Positions 50,037-58,606 are shown, numbered from the stretch's first letter. The stretch: DNA of 64,000 nt from Paracoccaceae bacterium (GCA_013214575.1 JABSSD010000027.1:62001-126000), one strand, 5' to 3'. Made by a program: numbers and translations. Notes: generated by a model not told the origin, from the sequence alone.

Positions 50037-50870
50037 TTATCCTTTCACCGCGCCTGCAGTCATTGAGCGACTGATGTGCTTGTACATCAAAACGCCGAGC
50101 ACCACCGGTGGCAGTGACGCGACAATGATCACCGCCGCCGCGACCCCCCACTGGCCACCGCCGCCGCCGGACGAAAAGAAGAACGAGGCGCCAACTGTCA
50201 TCGGAACAGCCTCGGAGGTGGTCAGCATCAGGCCAAACAGAAACTCGTTCCAGGCGGTTATGAAGCTGAAGATGAAAACCGTCGCCAGCGTCGGCAGGCA
50301 GATCGGGAAGACGACTTTGACCAGGATGGTAAAGATGCGGGCGCCGTCCATCCGCGCGGCTTCATCAAGTTCATAGGGAACATCGTTGATCGCATTGATC
50401 AGCAGCAACAGCGCCAGCGGCAGATTGACCACCGCCAGGATAAGCCCCAGCCCCAGCCTTGTATCCAGCAGTCCAACCGTTTGATACATCATATAGAGCG
50501 GGATCGCGAAGATGATCAACGGCATCGCCCGCAGGTTCACCACAGTTGGAAAGATCACATCGGTGCCATAGCCGCGACGGGCCACCGCATAGGCCATCGG
50601 AAAACAGACCAGGATCGGCAAAATCGAACCAATAAGCGAGGCAACCAGACTGTTGTGCAGATAGCTGAAAATATTCAGCCGTTCGGTGACTTGCAGCACC
50701 ACGGCAAAATTATTGAGTGTCGGGGCATGCACCCAGAGACCGGGGTCTCTGCTGATCTCTGCATTTGTCTTGAGGGCGGTGGAGAGCGTTGAAATAACCG
50801 GGAAATTCATCACGAAAGCGGCGATGGCAAAGACGATCCAGCGCGGCAGATCCTTGTATTTGTTTTTCAT
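50037..50870 (-). CDS. CUT1 ABC sugar permease, MalG/UgpE type
   Basis: 277 aa, six predicted spans. N-terminal span IVFAIAAFVMNFPVISTL; EAA loop DEAARMDGARIFTILVKVVFP near 190; the last ~90 residues contain the Gly-rich SGGGGGQWGVAAAV before the final span. The second half of the importer channel, overlapping the first permease by 4 bases. Confidence 0.92.
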   Translation of the reverse strand: MKNKYKDLPRWIVFAIAAFVMNFPVISTLSTALKTNAEISRDPGLWVHAPTLNNFAVVLQVTERLNIFSYLHNSLVASLIGSILPILVCFPMAYAVARRGYGTDVIFPTVVNLRAMPLIIFAIPLYMMYQTVGLLDTRLGLGLILAVVNLPLALLLLINAINDVPYELDEAARMDGARIFTILVKVVFPICLPTLATVFIFSFITAWNEFLFGLMLTTSEAVPMTVGASFFFSSGGGGGQWGVAAAVIIVASLPPVVLGVLMYKHISRSMTAGAVKG

Positions 50871-51727
50871 GCCCGGTCCCTCCGCAGAAGACGTCCGGCG
50901 AAGAACAGGATGACAAAGGCGACGCAGAACAGAATGACCGAGGCCGCCAGCGCTTTGCCGATGTCTCCTGATCTGAAGAAGGACAGGTAGATATAGATCG
51001 AGAGCGAGGTGGTCGATCCGCCCGCACCGGCGCCGGTGAGCACGAAGATATTATCAAACACCCGGAACCCGTCGATGAAGCGGATAAAGAACGCCACAGC
51101 CAGGGTGGGCGCCATCTGTGGCACTTCAATGAACCAGAACATCCGCCACGGGCGGGTGCCGTCAACTGAGGCCGCCTCTCGCATCTCGCTTGGGATGGCC
51201 TCATAGGCCATGTAAATCAGCAGAAAGGCAAAGGGAGTCCATTGCAGCGTTTCGATGGTAAACACCGTAAGAAATACGTTTTCACGGCTGAGAAAGGCCG
51301 GGCTATCCCCAAGCCACAGGTACAGATAATGCGGCAGCGAACCGACGAATTCATGTAAAACCAGGCGATACATCAGCCCCATCATCGCAGGCGCAATAAT
51401 CATCGGCATGATCAACACCGCAATCATCCAATTGTTCTTGCGGATGATCGGTGCCAGATAGACCGCCAGAACCAGGCCCAGGATGCATTCGCTCAGCGCC
51501 GTTGCGACGCCAAATTTGAGCGAGAACCAAGAGGCCGCCCAAAACTCGGGGTCATTGACAACCTTGATGAAATTCTTGCCGCCATTCAGTGTCGGGGATC
51601 TGAGGTTTTCGAATGAAACTTCGGAGAAGCTGTACAGGATGTCGAGGACCGCCGGAAATCCAAGCATCACCAGCAGGAACAGAACGATGGGGGTCGCCAA
51701 GATGCGATTTTCGGTTTTTGGAGACAT
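50867..51727 (-). CDS. CUT1 ABC sugar permease, MalF/UgpA type
   Basis: 286 aa, six spans. ILATPIVLFLLVMLGFPAVL is the first. EAA loop REAASVDGTRPWRMFWFIEV near 180. Pairs with the downstream permease. The operon position after the binding protein and before nagB/nagA suggests an amino-sugar substrate. Confidence 0.92.
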   Translation of the reverse strand: MSPKTENRILATPIVLFLLVMLGFPAVLDILYSFSEVSFENLRSPTLNGGKNFIKVVNDPEFWAASWFSLKFGVATALSECILGLVLAVYLAPIIRKNNWMIAVLIMPMIIAPAMMGLMYRLVLHEFVGSLPHYLYLWLGDSPAFLSRENVFLTVFTIETLQWTPFAFLLIYMAYEAIPSEMREAASVDGTRPWRMFWFIEVPQMAPTLAVAFFIRFIDGFRVFDNIFVLTGAGAGGSTTSLSIYIYLSFFRSGDIGKALAASVILFCVAFVILFFAGRLLRRDRA

Positions 51728-51790
51728 GATCCATTCCTAGTTTAGGAGCGTTTGCAGCCAGTCTGCCCTCAGACCGGCTGCAATACTGGC

Positions 51791-53116
51791 TTACTTCAGC
51801 AGCTCGGCCATGCCGGTGGCTGTCTTGGCCAGTGCCTCATCCAAAGATTGACCACCGGACAGAAACCCGGTGAATTCCTTGGCTTGGAGCTCATAGACCG
51901 ACAGGGCTTTTGCCGAGGTTCCGCCAGTCATAACGAAGCCATAGTTGGACGCGAACTGTCCTAATGGCACCAAGTCAGGCCGTTCACTGGCGATACCGGC
52001 GACAACCTCAGCCGACAGGCCCGGTGCGCCGCCGTTCAGCGCATATGTCGTTGCCGCTTCGGAGGTTGACATCCATTGAACGAAGGCCTCTGCGCCGGCT
52101 ACATTCTTGCCGCTGGCATTCACCCCAAGACCCAACCCATGCACATGCGTAAAGCGACCCTCAGGTCCTGTCGGCGGCGCAATTGTTGCGGTCACTGTCG
52201 CGGTTACCGGCGTTTTCTTGGCATCCATCAGATCTGCGGCAGCCGCATTCCATTGCATCATAGCTGCAACTTGACCGGCGCCAAACGCCGCATTGGCTTC
52301 GGCATATTCGTAGGAGAACGAGTCCTTTGGAGTGGCACCCGCATCGACCAGGATCTTGAACAGGCCAAGCGCCTCCCGGAAGGCTTCGGAGTCGACGGTG
52401 ATATTGCCATCCGCGTCCATCCAATCCGCCCCATAAGCACGTGGCAGCGAGTGGAATACCATCATGTTGAACAGCAGGTTTTTCAGCTGCAGCACGGTGC
52501 CGTAACGGGTTGGGCTGTCCGAATTGACCGATTTGGTGAAATACAATGCGTTGGCGGCAAAATCCTGCCAGCTCCAGTTGTCGGGATCCTTAGGCGACAG
52601 GCGAACACCCAGATATTCCTCCGAGATATCGCCATATTTATCGTGCTGAGACGCATCCTCCAAAAGTTCCTGGATCAGGTCGGTGCGGTAGTACAGGAAA
52701 TGCAGAGAAAGATCCGTCGGCACCCCGAACTGCTGGCCCTCAAACTGCATGGTTTTCAGCACCGCATCGCCAAATACTTCAGCCGCATTGTCCGACAGTG
52801 TGACCGGCTTGAGATAAGGGGCGTAGCGGCCTATCGAATAGGTGGCCAGAAGATTGGCATCAAAGGCGTCGGTGCCCGCCGCAAGATCCGCTTGCAGCTT
52901 GTCGTAAAAGCCGTCGCGGCTAAAGAAGATCAACTTGACCTTGTTGTCTTCGCTGACATCCGCATTGCTGTTATACAGCTTGGCCGCCGCACGAAGCGCC
53001 ACTTCTTCCGGGCCACCTGGCCATCCAAGCACCGTCACCTCGGCGCTAGCCAATGAGGGCAGTACCGCCAGAAGCGCCGCCGCAGCAGTCGCCAGGTATT
53101 TGTTAGATTTTCTCAT
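51791..53116 (-). CDS. extracellular sugar-binding protein, family 1
   Basis: 441 aa from the ATG at 53116 (MRKSNKYLATAAAALLAVLP), with GGAGGAAAAG upstream; a GTG four codons earlier is also in frame. Signal peptide cleavage near SLASA-EVT. The mature protein is a SBP_bac_1 type: WPGGPEEVALRAAAKLYN, YDKLQADLAAGTDAFD, MMQWNAAAADLMDAKK. It overlaps the end of the ROK kinase gene by 14 bases. Probable ligand: GlcNAc, ManNAc or an oligomer. Confidence 0.9.
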   Translation of the reverse strand: MRKSNKYLATAAAALLAVLPSLASAEVTVLGWPGGPEEVALRAAAKLYNSNADVSEDNKVKLIFFSRDGFYDKLQADLAAGTDAFDANLLATYSIGRYAPYLKPVTLSDNAAEVFGDAVLKTMQFEGQQFGVPTDLSLHFLYYRTDLIQELLEDASQHDKYGDISEEYLGVRLSPKDPDNWSWQDFAANALYFTKSVNSDSPTRYGTVLQLKNLLFNMMVFHSLPRAYGADWMDADGNITVDSEAFREALGLFKILVDAGATPKDSFSYEYAEANAAFGAGQVAAMMQWNAAAADLMDAKKTPVTATVTATIAPPTGPEGRFTHVHGLGLGVNASGKNVAGAEAFVQWMSTSEAATTYALNGGAPGLSAEVVAGIASERPDLVPLGQFASNYGFVMTGGTSAKALSVYELQAKEFTGFLSGGQSLDEALAKTATGMAELLK

Positions 53117-54017
53117 CTTTTCCTCCACGTTGCAAATGAGATTGTGCCGCCAGCGCGGCGATGCCGACTATTCCCGCCCGGTCTTTGAATGCGGAGGCGC
53201 GAATGGTCATTGCCTGAGACGGATCGATCGACAACAAGGCGTTTTGAACGTCGTCAATATAGCCTGTTGCCAAACCAATTCCGCCGCCAATTACGATCAT
53301 CTCGGGGTCTAAGGTGTACTGGATGTCACGGCATAAGTTCGCCACACGCCGGGCCGAGGTCACGATGATCTGTCTCGACCATGCGTCACCGGCTACCATG
53401 TTCTCGAATATCTCTTTGGCCGATATATCCAGACCCTTTTTGGCAGCCTCATGGGCCATCCACCGCCCTGTTGCGAACTTTTCAAACGGCTCGCCAAAGC
53501 CAGTGTCGCCGTTAAGTGCCGGCGAGATCTGGCCAAAACGCCCCGCCAACCCCCTATGGCCCCTCAACAATTTGCCGTTACAGACAATGCCACCGCCCAA
53601 TCCGGTGGAAATTGTAAGAAAGACAAGATCAAGGCGTTTTCCGGCGCCGTAGATATGTTCCGCCCAAGCCGCCGCCTGGGCATCATTCCTGGCAATCACG
53701 TGGTCGCAGATCTCCGACAAAGCAGAGACCAGTGGAAAGGCCCCCCCCACAGGCAGAACCTCGGGATTGACGCTTCTCCACATCTTGCCGTCGATCTGGC
53801 CGCTGACCGCGACACCAAGACATTCAAAACGCCCTGCCCAGTCCTGTGCCGCCTGACGAATAGGCTGCAGCCAGCCCTCGGGGCCGATCCCCGGCTCGGT
53901 CGGCAACAGGCGTGTGTCCAGCTCTTGTTCTCCACGTATCAGTGAAACACGTATTTTGGTGCCACCAATGTCGGCCGCAAGAGCGGTCACATTGCTGATT
54001 GCCCCCTGGCAGCTCAT
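53103..54017 (-). CDS. ROK-family sugar kinase, probable N-acetylmannosamine kinase
   Basis: 304 aa. ATP-binding ADIGGTKIRVSLIRG near 14-28, catalytic Asp in ARNDAQAAAWAEHIYG, phosphate loop TISTGLGGGIVCNGKLLRG. The usual ROK zinc motif CxCGxxGCxE and the ExGH sugar motif are absent: the equivalent stretch is GLAGRFGQISPALNGDTGFGE. NanK enzymes lacking the zinc site are known. The overlap with nanE (4 bases) makes ManNAc the likely substrate, giving ManNAc-6-P for the epimerase; GlcNAc is the alternative. Confidence 0.82.
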   Translation of the reverse strand: MSCQGAISNVTALAADIGGTKIRVSLIRGEQELDTRLLPTEPGIGPEGWLQPIRQAAQDWAGRFECLGVAVSGQIDGKMWRSVNPEVLPVGGAFPLVSALSEICDHVIARNDAQAAAWAEHIYGAGKRLDLVFLTISTGLGGGIVCNGKLLRGHRGLAGRFGQISPALNGDTGFGEPFEKFATGRWMAHEAAKKGLDISAKEIFENMVAGDAWSRQIIVTSARRVANLCRDIQYTLDPEMIVIGGGIGLATGYIDDVQNALLSIDPSQAMTIRASAFKDRAGIVGIAALAAQSHLQRGGKDEKI

Positions 54018-54685
54018 CCGAGCTTTGCCCCCGCCTTGACGGCACTGGCGAACCAGCCGGTGACAACTTCCGTCCGGGTAATGGCCGAGCCCACAACAAC
54101 TGCATTTGCCCCCGCGGCCAGCGCGGCTGCGGCCAGCGACGGGGTATTGTAGCGGCCCTCTGCAATGACAAATTTTCCTAAAGCCGCCAGCTTGGCAACC
54201 AGCTCCAAATCAGGTTCGGGCGCCGTTTGGGGTGTTGTGTAACCGGCCATCGTGGACGCCAGAATGTCCGCGCCAAATCGAAGAGCGCCCTCCCCGTCTG
54301 CCAGACAGGAACAATCTGCCATCGACAGCAGCCCACAGGATTTGATCGCCTGAAAGAGATCCTCAAGCCGCTCTGGGCGCGGCCTGTCGGTCACGTCCAA
54401 TGCGATGATATCTGATCCGGCTGCGGCCAAATCGCGGATATTCTGGATGAAAGGTGTGATGCGAACCGGGCTGTCTTCCAGATCAACTTTGACGATGCCA
54501 ATGATGGGAGCGTCACTGACGGCACGCACCGCCTCCACGTTACGGATGCCCTCAACGCGAACGGCAGAGGCGCCCCCCTCAACCGCGGCGCAGGCCAGCG
54601 CCGCGACAATGGAGGGCCGATCCATCGGTCCGCCAGTACAGGGCTGACATGACACTATCAGCTGATTTTCCAGTGATTTCAGCAT
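54014..54685 (-). CDS. nanE: N-acylglucosamine-6-phosphate 2-epimerase
   Basis: 223 aa TIM-barrel converting ManNAc-6-P to GlcNAc-6-P. VSCQPCTGGPMD near 11-22, GGASAVRVEGIRNVEAV, GIVKVDLEDSPVRITPF, DIIALDVTDRPRP, LLSMADCSCLADGEGA and ILASTMAGYT match NanE closely. First gene downstream of the operator palindrome, GGGGGAAAT before the ATG. No sialic acid lyase (NanA) gene is in the operon. Confidence 0.93.
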   Translation of the reverse strand: MLKSLENQLIVSCQPCTGGPMDRPSIVAALACAAVEGGASAVRVEGIRNVEAVRAVSDAPIIGIVKVDLEDSPVRITPFIQNIRDLAAAGSDIIALDVTDRPRPERLEDLFQAIKSCGLLSMADCSCLADGEGALRFGADILASTMAGYTTPQTAPEPDLELVAKLAALGKFVIAEGRYNTPSLAAAALAAGANAVVVGSAITRTEVVTGWFASAVKAGAKLG

Positions 54686-54717
54686 ATTTCCCCCATGGAC
54701 GCTTATGGAGGATTGAT

Positions 54718-54756
54718 ACCAGTTTGAGACCAGCTGTCAACTGGTTATAAACTGGT
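54718..54756. promoter_or_regulatory. probable GntR/HutC-type operator of the amino-sugar operon
   Basis: ACCAGTTTGAGACCAG (54718-54733) and CTGGTTATAAACTGGT (54741-54756) form an imperfect palindrome (13 of 16 positions, 7-base spacer); each half itself contains two ACCAG/CTGGT units. It lies between the GntR regulator stop (54758) and the nanE start, where repression of the operon would be expected. HutC-type regulators bind palindromes of the GGT...ACC kind. Confidence 0.7.
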
Positions 54757-54757
54757 C

Positions 54758-55513
54758 TTATCGCTGGAGTTCATTTACAAAATCAAAAATTTCGGCGTTA
54801 TATTGGGTTATGGTGTATTCGATGGGCTTACCGTCGACTGTTTTACAGCATCTTTCGACAACCAGAATGGGGGTGCCGGGTCTGGTTTCAAGCAGGACCG
54901 CATCAACCGCGTTCAATGTTTCGGCCGAGATCCTCTGGATGCCGCTATAGGGAAGCACCCCCATTGCATCCAGTGACGCATAGAGCGAGGGGCCCAATGC
55001 ATCTGGTGATTTAACAACAGAAAGAGGCAGCACCGCGATCTCAATTGCTATGGGCCGATCATTGGCAAGTCTGATGCGATGCATCCTGACGACCTCTTCG
55101 CCATCGTTCAGATGCAGCTTTTCCCGCTCCAGATCGGTCGGCTTTGCGGTCTCTGCCCGCAGCACTCTCATGCCCGGACGCATGCCTCGCGATCGGATGT
55201 CCTCAGAGAAGCCAATCAGGTTGGAGATGTTTTTTCTGACTTTGTTGGCAACCGATGTCTTGGCCCCTTGGCGGCGAACAAGTGTTCCTGCAGAGGCCAG
55301 CGCGTTGATGGAATTGCGAACCGTTATCCGGGAGACACCTAGAAAATCTGCCATTTTGCGCTCACTGGGCAGATTTGATTCCGGCGGCAGAATTTTGTCT
55401 TCGACCGCCAGTTTTATCGCATTGGACAGCGCAACATACTTTGAGGCCGACGAAACCTGGGCATCCAACGTGACCTTAAGATAGTCTAGGATCTGGCTCT
55501 CTGTTGCGCTCAC
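54758..55513 (-). CDS. GntR-family regulator with UTRA domain (HutC subfamily)
   Basis: 251 aa. The winged HTH at about 25-90 (YVALSNAIKLAVEDKILPPESNLPSERKMADFLGVSRITVRNSI) is followed by a UTRA ligand domain (about 100-245; VVRMHRIRLANDRPIAIEIAVLP, then TRPGTPILVVERCC, PIEYTITQYNAEIFDF). UTRA regulators bind sugar phosphates; GlcNAc-6-P or GlcN-6-P is plausible here. First gene of the minus-strand amino-sugar cluster, next to the operator palindrome. Confidence 0.88.
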   Translation of the reverse strand: MSATESQILDYLKVTLDAQVSSASKYVALSNAIKLAVEDKILPPESNLPSERKMADFLGVSRITVRNSINALASAGTLVRRQGAKTSVANKVRKNISNLIGFSEDIRSRGMRPGMRVLRAETAKPTDLEREKLHLNDGEEVVRMHRIRLANDRPIAIEIAVLPLSVVKSPDALGPSLYASLDAMGVLPYSGIQRISAETLNAVDAVLLETRPGTPILVVERCCKTVDGKPIEYTITQYNAEIFDFVNELQR

Positions 55514-55732
55514 GACGTCACCTTTATGGTCTCAGGGGTGCTGTTTTAGTTGGTAGTGATGATTACATGGGTTGTAAATAAACCTCAGCGCTGCGCCGAT
55601 CCCCCGCAGACCTCTCGGGTCGCGGATCGCCGGTGATACCCGCGTTCAACAACCAGTGCCCATATTCAGATAAGCCGCAGCAACCCGGTATTTTGTGAAA
55701 CCGGGCAGTGGCCGTTTGTGGACAGTCCAAAA

Positions 55733-56623
55733 TCAGTCGGCCATTCCAGTCACAGTGTTTTCGATGTTATCTTTGAAATGCTGTATCAGCCGCTTGAGCG
55801 GCACACTGTCAGCTGACGACCATCTGGCCTCAAATGATATCCGGGCGGGTTCACCTGACTTGCAGATCTGTTGTTTCGAAATATGCGCAGGGATTTTGCT
55901 TCTAGGCAATACAGCCGAGCCCAACCCATTGGAGGCCCAATCCGCCAAAACCTGATAACTCAGTGCTTTGCCTTGGTATTCTTTGATCTCTTTTCGCGTG
56001 GTGCGCAGCAGCGACCGGGTGATTTCAGAAAGCCCGCAAGAGTCAGGCACCATTACGAAAATCTGGTCGCGGATCGCTTCAACGGCAATTATCGCCTGGT
56101 TGGAACTTGGTTGGTCGTTGATCAGAAACAGGTCGTCCTCGTACAGCGAGGCACTGTTTTTGCCGGCTGTTTTTTTGAGTGCGGGCACCAGGATCAGGTC
56201 GAGTTCCCGGCTTTTCAATTTCTCATTCAGGACAGACAGGTTCTCCTCGATCAACAAAATGTCGTGCTTGGCGTTTTTTGCCTTAAACGAATGGATCAGC
56301 GGCGTGATCAATCTGGTGCTGACCAGAGGTGACATTCCGATTTTCAGAACCACGGTTTGCGGGTTGGTGAATTCACTGGCGCTTTGCTGAATTACCGCCT
56401 CAAGCCGCAGCAGCGACGCCATCATCGGCAACAGCATGTCACCAAATGCGGTCACGCTTACGGCTCTGGTCGTTCTGGTAAATAGTTTTCCACCAAGTTC
56501 TTCCTCCAGTTTGGACACGCCGTTGGAAAGGGTTGGTTGCGTCACATGGCAAACCTCGGCCGCCCTGCTGAAGGATTTCAGCTCTGCCGTCATCACGACA
56601 AATTTAATGTGCGAAAGATTCAC
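55733..56623 (-). CDS. LysR-family transcriptional regulator
   Basis: 296 aa. The N-terminal HTH is typical: HIKFVVMTAELKSFSRAAEVCHVTQPTLSNGVSKLEEELGGKLFTRT, then the periplasmic-binding-like co-inducer domain (VLKIGMSPLVSTRLITPLIHSFK and so on). The similarity of the HTH to OxyR/CysB-type regulators is only general. Divergent from the cupin gene 370 bases away, which is its likely target. Confidence 0.9.
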   Translation of the reverse strand: MNLSHIKFVVMTAELKSFSRAAEVCHVTQPTLSNGVSKLEEELGGKLFTRTTRAVSVTAFGDMLLPMMASLLRLEAVIQQSASEFTNPQTVVLKIGMSPLVSTRLITPLIHSFKAKNAKHDILLIEENLSVLNEKLKSRELDLILVPALKKTAGKNSASLYEDDLFLINDQPSSNQAIIAVEAIRDQIFVMVPDSCGLSEITRSLLRTTRKEIKEYQGKALSYQVLADWASNGLGSAVLPRSKIPAHISKQQICKSGEPARISFEARWSSADSVPLKRLIQHFKDNIENTVTGMAD

Positions 56624-56865
56624 GCCGCCCCCTTACCCGGTTTCTATTTTGGTCGGCAGCATGCCGCCAGTATCTTGCTGTCAGCCCGTAACTTAACGCC
56701 CAATGAACATTTGCCACAAGCTGGCTGGCACCAACATCGCGGCCAAATGGCAGGCAGACTAATTCACAGACTCTATCAATAACATTTTTTAAATCAATTT
56801 GAGAATGACCCATGCAGCCCATATCTTGGTGACATCAAGCAATCTGGTGGACAGAGGAAACTGAC

Positions 56866-57000
56866 ATGACGCGCAATTTACAAGTCAAATCCACAGCCGT
56901 CGCGGCTCTTTGGGTCGCCAACCGGGCTGGCAATATTGGTGGTCAAATTTGCTGTGGCCCGACGTCAGCAACAACAGAACGGGACAAATCCGATGTTTAA
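56866..57000 (+). CDS. possible 44-aa leader ORF overlapping the cupin gene
   Basis: ATG at 56866 preceded by AGAGGAAA, coding MTRNLQVKSTAVAALWVANR and 24 more residues to TAA at 56998-57000. It overlaps the cupin start (ATG 56993) by 8 bases in another frame, so ribosomes ending here could re-initiate on the cupin gene. Good ribosome binding site, but no recognisable protein features; it may be a chance ORF. Confidence 0.3.
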   Translation: MTRNLQVKSTAVAALWVANRAGNIGGQICCGPTSATTERDKSDV

Positions 57001-57643
57001 TATGGATTTTGCAGACCGAGTGGTCATCGACACAAAAAACCATCCTTGGCAGGAAAGCCCAAGCAAGGGGGTGTGGCGCAAACCCTTGGCCCGGGAAGCT
57101 GCTGAGCACGGCCACGCCACCAGCATAGTACGCTATGAACCGGGCACCAGCTTTACCTCCCACAGCCATCCTCATGGGGAGGAAATCATGGTGCTGGAGG
57201 GGGTATTCTCAGATGAAAATGGCGATTACCCGGCTGGCACCTATATCCGAAACCCAAAAGGCAGCCGCCATGCGCCTTACAGCGCACAGGGCTGCATCTT
57301 GCTGGTCAAGCTGAACCAGTTCCAGCCGGGCGATTTTCAACAGATCGCTTTCAATACCGGCGATGCAGAATGGATGCCGGGGCACGGCGATCTGCGTGTC
57401 ATGCCGCTGCATGAGTTTGGGGACGCGTCTACCGCATTGGTGCATTGGCCGGCTGGCACCCATTTTGTGCCCCACAGCCATGTCGGCGGCGAAGAGATAT
57501 TTGTCATCAGCGGTGAGTTTATCGACGAACATGGCCGTTATCCGGCGGGCAGCTGGATCAGAAGCCCGCATATGAGCAAACACGACCCCCATGTCGAAGT
57601 AGATACCACTATTCTGGTCAAGGTCGGGCATCTGCACCCTTAG
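56993..57643 (+). CDS. double-cupin protein (ChrR-like anti-sigma cupin family)
   Basis: 216 aa with two tandem cupin domains. Each has the His-rich metal motif followed by a Gly-Glu: TSHSHPHGEEIMVLEGVFSD in the first, VPHSHVGGEEIFVISGEFID in the second. Both halves are followed by YPAGTYIRNPKGSRH or YPAGSWIRSPHMSKH, so the protein is a duplication. Resembles the ChrR C-terminal cupin and other small cupins; metal-binding is likely, enzymatic role unknown. Divergent from LysR. Confidence 0.85.
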   Translation: MFNMDFADRVVIDTKNHPWQESPSKGVWRKPLAREAAEHGHATSIVRYEPGTSFTSHSHPHGEEIMVLEGVFSDENGDYPAGTYIRNPKGSRHAPYSAQGCILLVKLNQFQPGDFQQIAFNTGDAEWMPGHGDLRVMPLHEFGDASTALVHWPAGTHFVPHSHVGGEEIFVISGEFIDEHGRYPAGSWIRSPHMSKHDPHVEVDTTILVKVGHLHP

Positions 57644-57796
57644 CTGCCAACTTAATCAGGACAGGTCGTATTGGTGCGGGCCACCATATTTGGTCCGGAA
57701 ATTCGCGGGCCTTAAAGGAAGGAATGTGAGATAAACAGAGGTGGCCCCAGTAATTCGACCCGTTTGCAGCCAACTTAAAGTGGATCAGGGTTTCAT
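57644..57796. other. non-coding junction left of the IS remnants
   Basis: About 150 bases between the cupin stop and the first transposase remnant. CCCAGTAATTCGACCC and AACTTAAAGTGGATC probably belong to the left end of the older IS element; its inverted repeat partner is not recognisable. Confidence 0.35.
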
Positions 57797-58120
57797 TTAG
57801 GCTGCTGATCTCATGGGTTCCATTTTTCTGTCATAGGCTTCATCTGGGGGCAATATTCCGCGCGTGGAAAGTGGCCGTTCGGCGTTGTACTATGTGATCC
57901 ATTTTTCAATCCCAGCGCGTGTTTCCAAACTGGTTTCAATTGCATTTAGGTAAATGCATTCATATTTTAGGGAGCGCCAAAGTCGCTCGATCATCCGGTT
58001 GTCCACTGCCCGGCAGCGCATGCTTACATGCGTGAGAGGGATGATCGCTGTTCATTATCTCGGGCGTACCATGCCATGTGATGGCCTCTTTCAGGGCCTC
58101 AACCCTTGCCGACAGGCGAT
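57797..58120 (-). pseudogene. 3' end of an IS3-family transposase (older element), truncated
   Basis: On the minus strand RVEALKEAITWHGTPEIMNSD is followed by insert MDH1 and then DNRMIERLWRSLKYECIYLN, ending YDRKMEPMRSAA and TAA at 57797-57799. About 30 codons that normally join these blocks (QGSQFT region) are missing at the insert. An in-frame TAG interrupts WIT-YNAERP. The 5' part is replaced by the second IS at 58121. Clearly non-functional. Confidence 0.8.
58003..58040 (+). repeat. double-hairpin mini-insert MDH1
   Basis: CCACTGCCCGGCAG, then stem CGCATG / loop CTTA / CATGCG, then TGAGAGGG. Located in the older IS3 remnant between codons for MNSD and DNRM; transposase sequence normally between them is absent. 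The only copy outside the second IS. Confidence 0.85.
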
Positions 58121-58216
58121 TGGACCTGTCCCGCTTTTGTTCCGCCCCAGGTGCTCGTTTAGGCCACTTTCCGTTCGAAAGCGACGGGGCTTTTCCAACC
58201 CAATGTTGAGTGACGT

Positions 58217-58258
58217 CCACTGCCCGGCAGGGTATTGCGAAGCAATATCCCGAGAGGG
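58217..58258 (+). repeat. double-hairpin mini-insert MDH2
   Basis: CCACTGCCCGGCAG, stem GGTATTGC / loop GAA / GCAATATCC (one bulged T), then CGAGAGGG. Interrupts OrfB between the codons for YNPR and HSTLGW. Confidence 0.85.
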
Positions 58259-58386
58259 GCGTGGGTTGTAGAAGCCGTTGATGTATTCAAAGATTGCCAT
58301 CTCAGCCGAACGGCGTGTCTCCCAAGTATGACGCCAGATCAATTCAGCTTTGATGGTTTTGAAGAACGTCTCAACAGCGGCGTTAT

Positions 58387-58428
58387 CCATTGCCTGACAG
58401 TGGTTTGCCCTTGCAAACCATGAGAGGG
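58387..58428 (+). repeat. double-hairpin mini-insert MDH3
   Basis: CCATTGCCTGACAG, perfect 8-bp stem TGGTTTGC / CCTT / GCAAACCA, then TGAGAGGG. A clean 41-bp insertion between the codons TAT and GAT of GNCYDNAAVE, next to the catalytic Glu. Confidence 0.88.
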
Positions 58429-58452
58429 ATAGCAATTTCCTTTGCCGCTCAT

Positions 58453-58490
58453 GCACTGCCCCGCAGCACATGTTTACATGTGGGAGAGGG
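58453..58490 (+). repeat. double-hairpin mini-insert MDH4
   Basis: GCACTGCCCCGCAG, stem CACATG / TTTA / CATGTG, then GGAGAGGG. Splits HGFRTS from MSGKGN in OrfB, only 24 bp from MDH3. Confidence 0.88.
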
Positions 58491-58606
58491 GATGTCCTGA
58501 ACCCATGCTGGCGCAGGATCTTTTGATAGTCGTGTGAGCAATACTGGCTGCCTCGATCTGTGTGATGGATGCAGCCCTTCGGTGGCGCTCTGAATGCAAT
58601 TGCCAT

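Noticed and set aside
55690-55712. GGGCAGTGG near 55700 as a mini-insert copy
   Set aside because: No CCCTCTC arm and no matching hairpin layout; more like a short CCGG..CCGG hairpin in an intergenic region.
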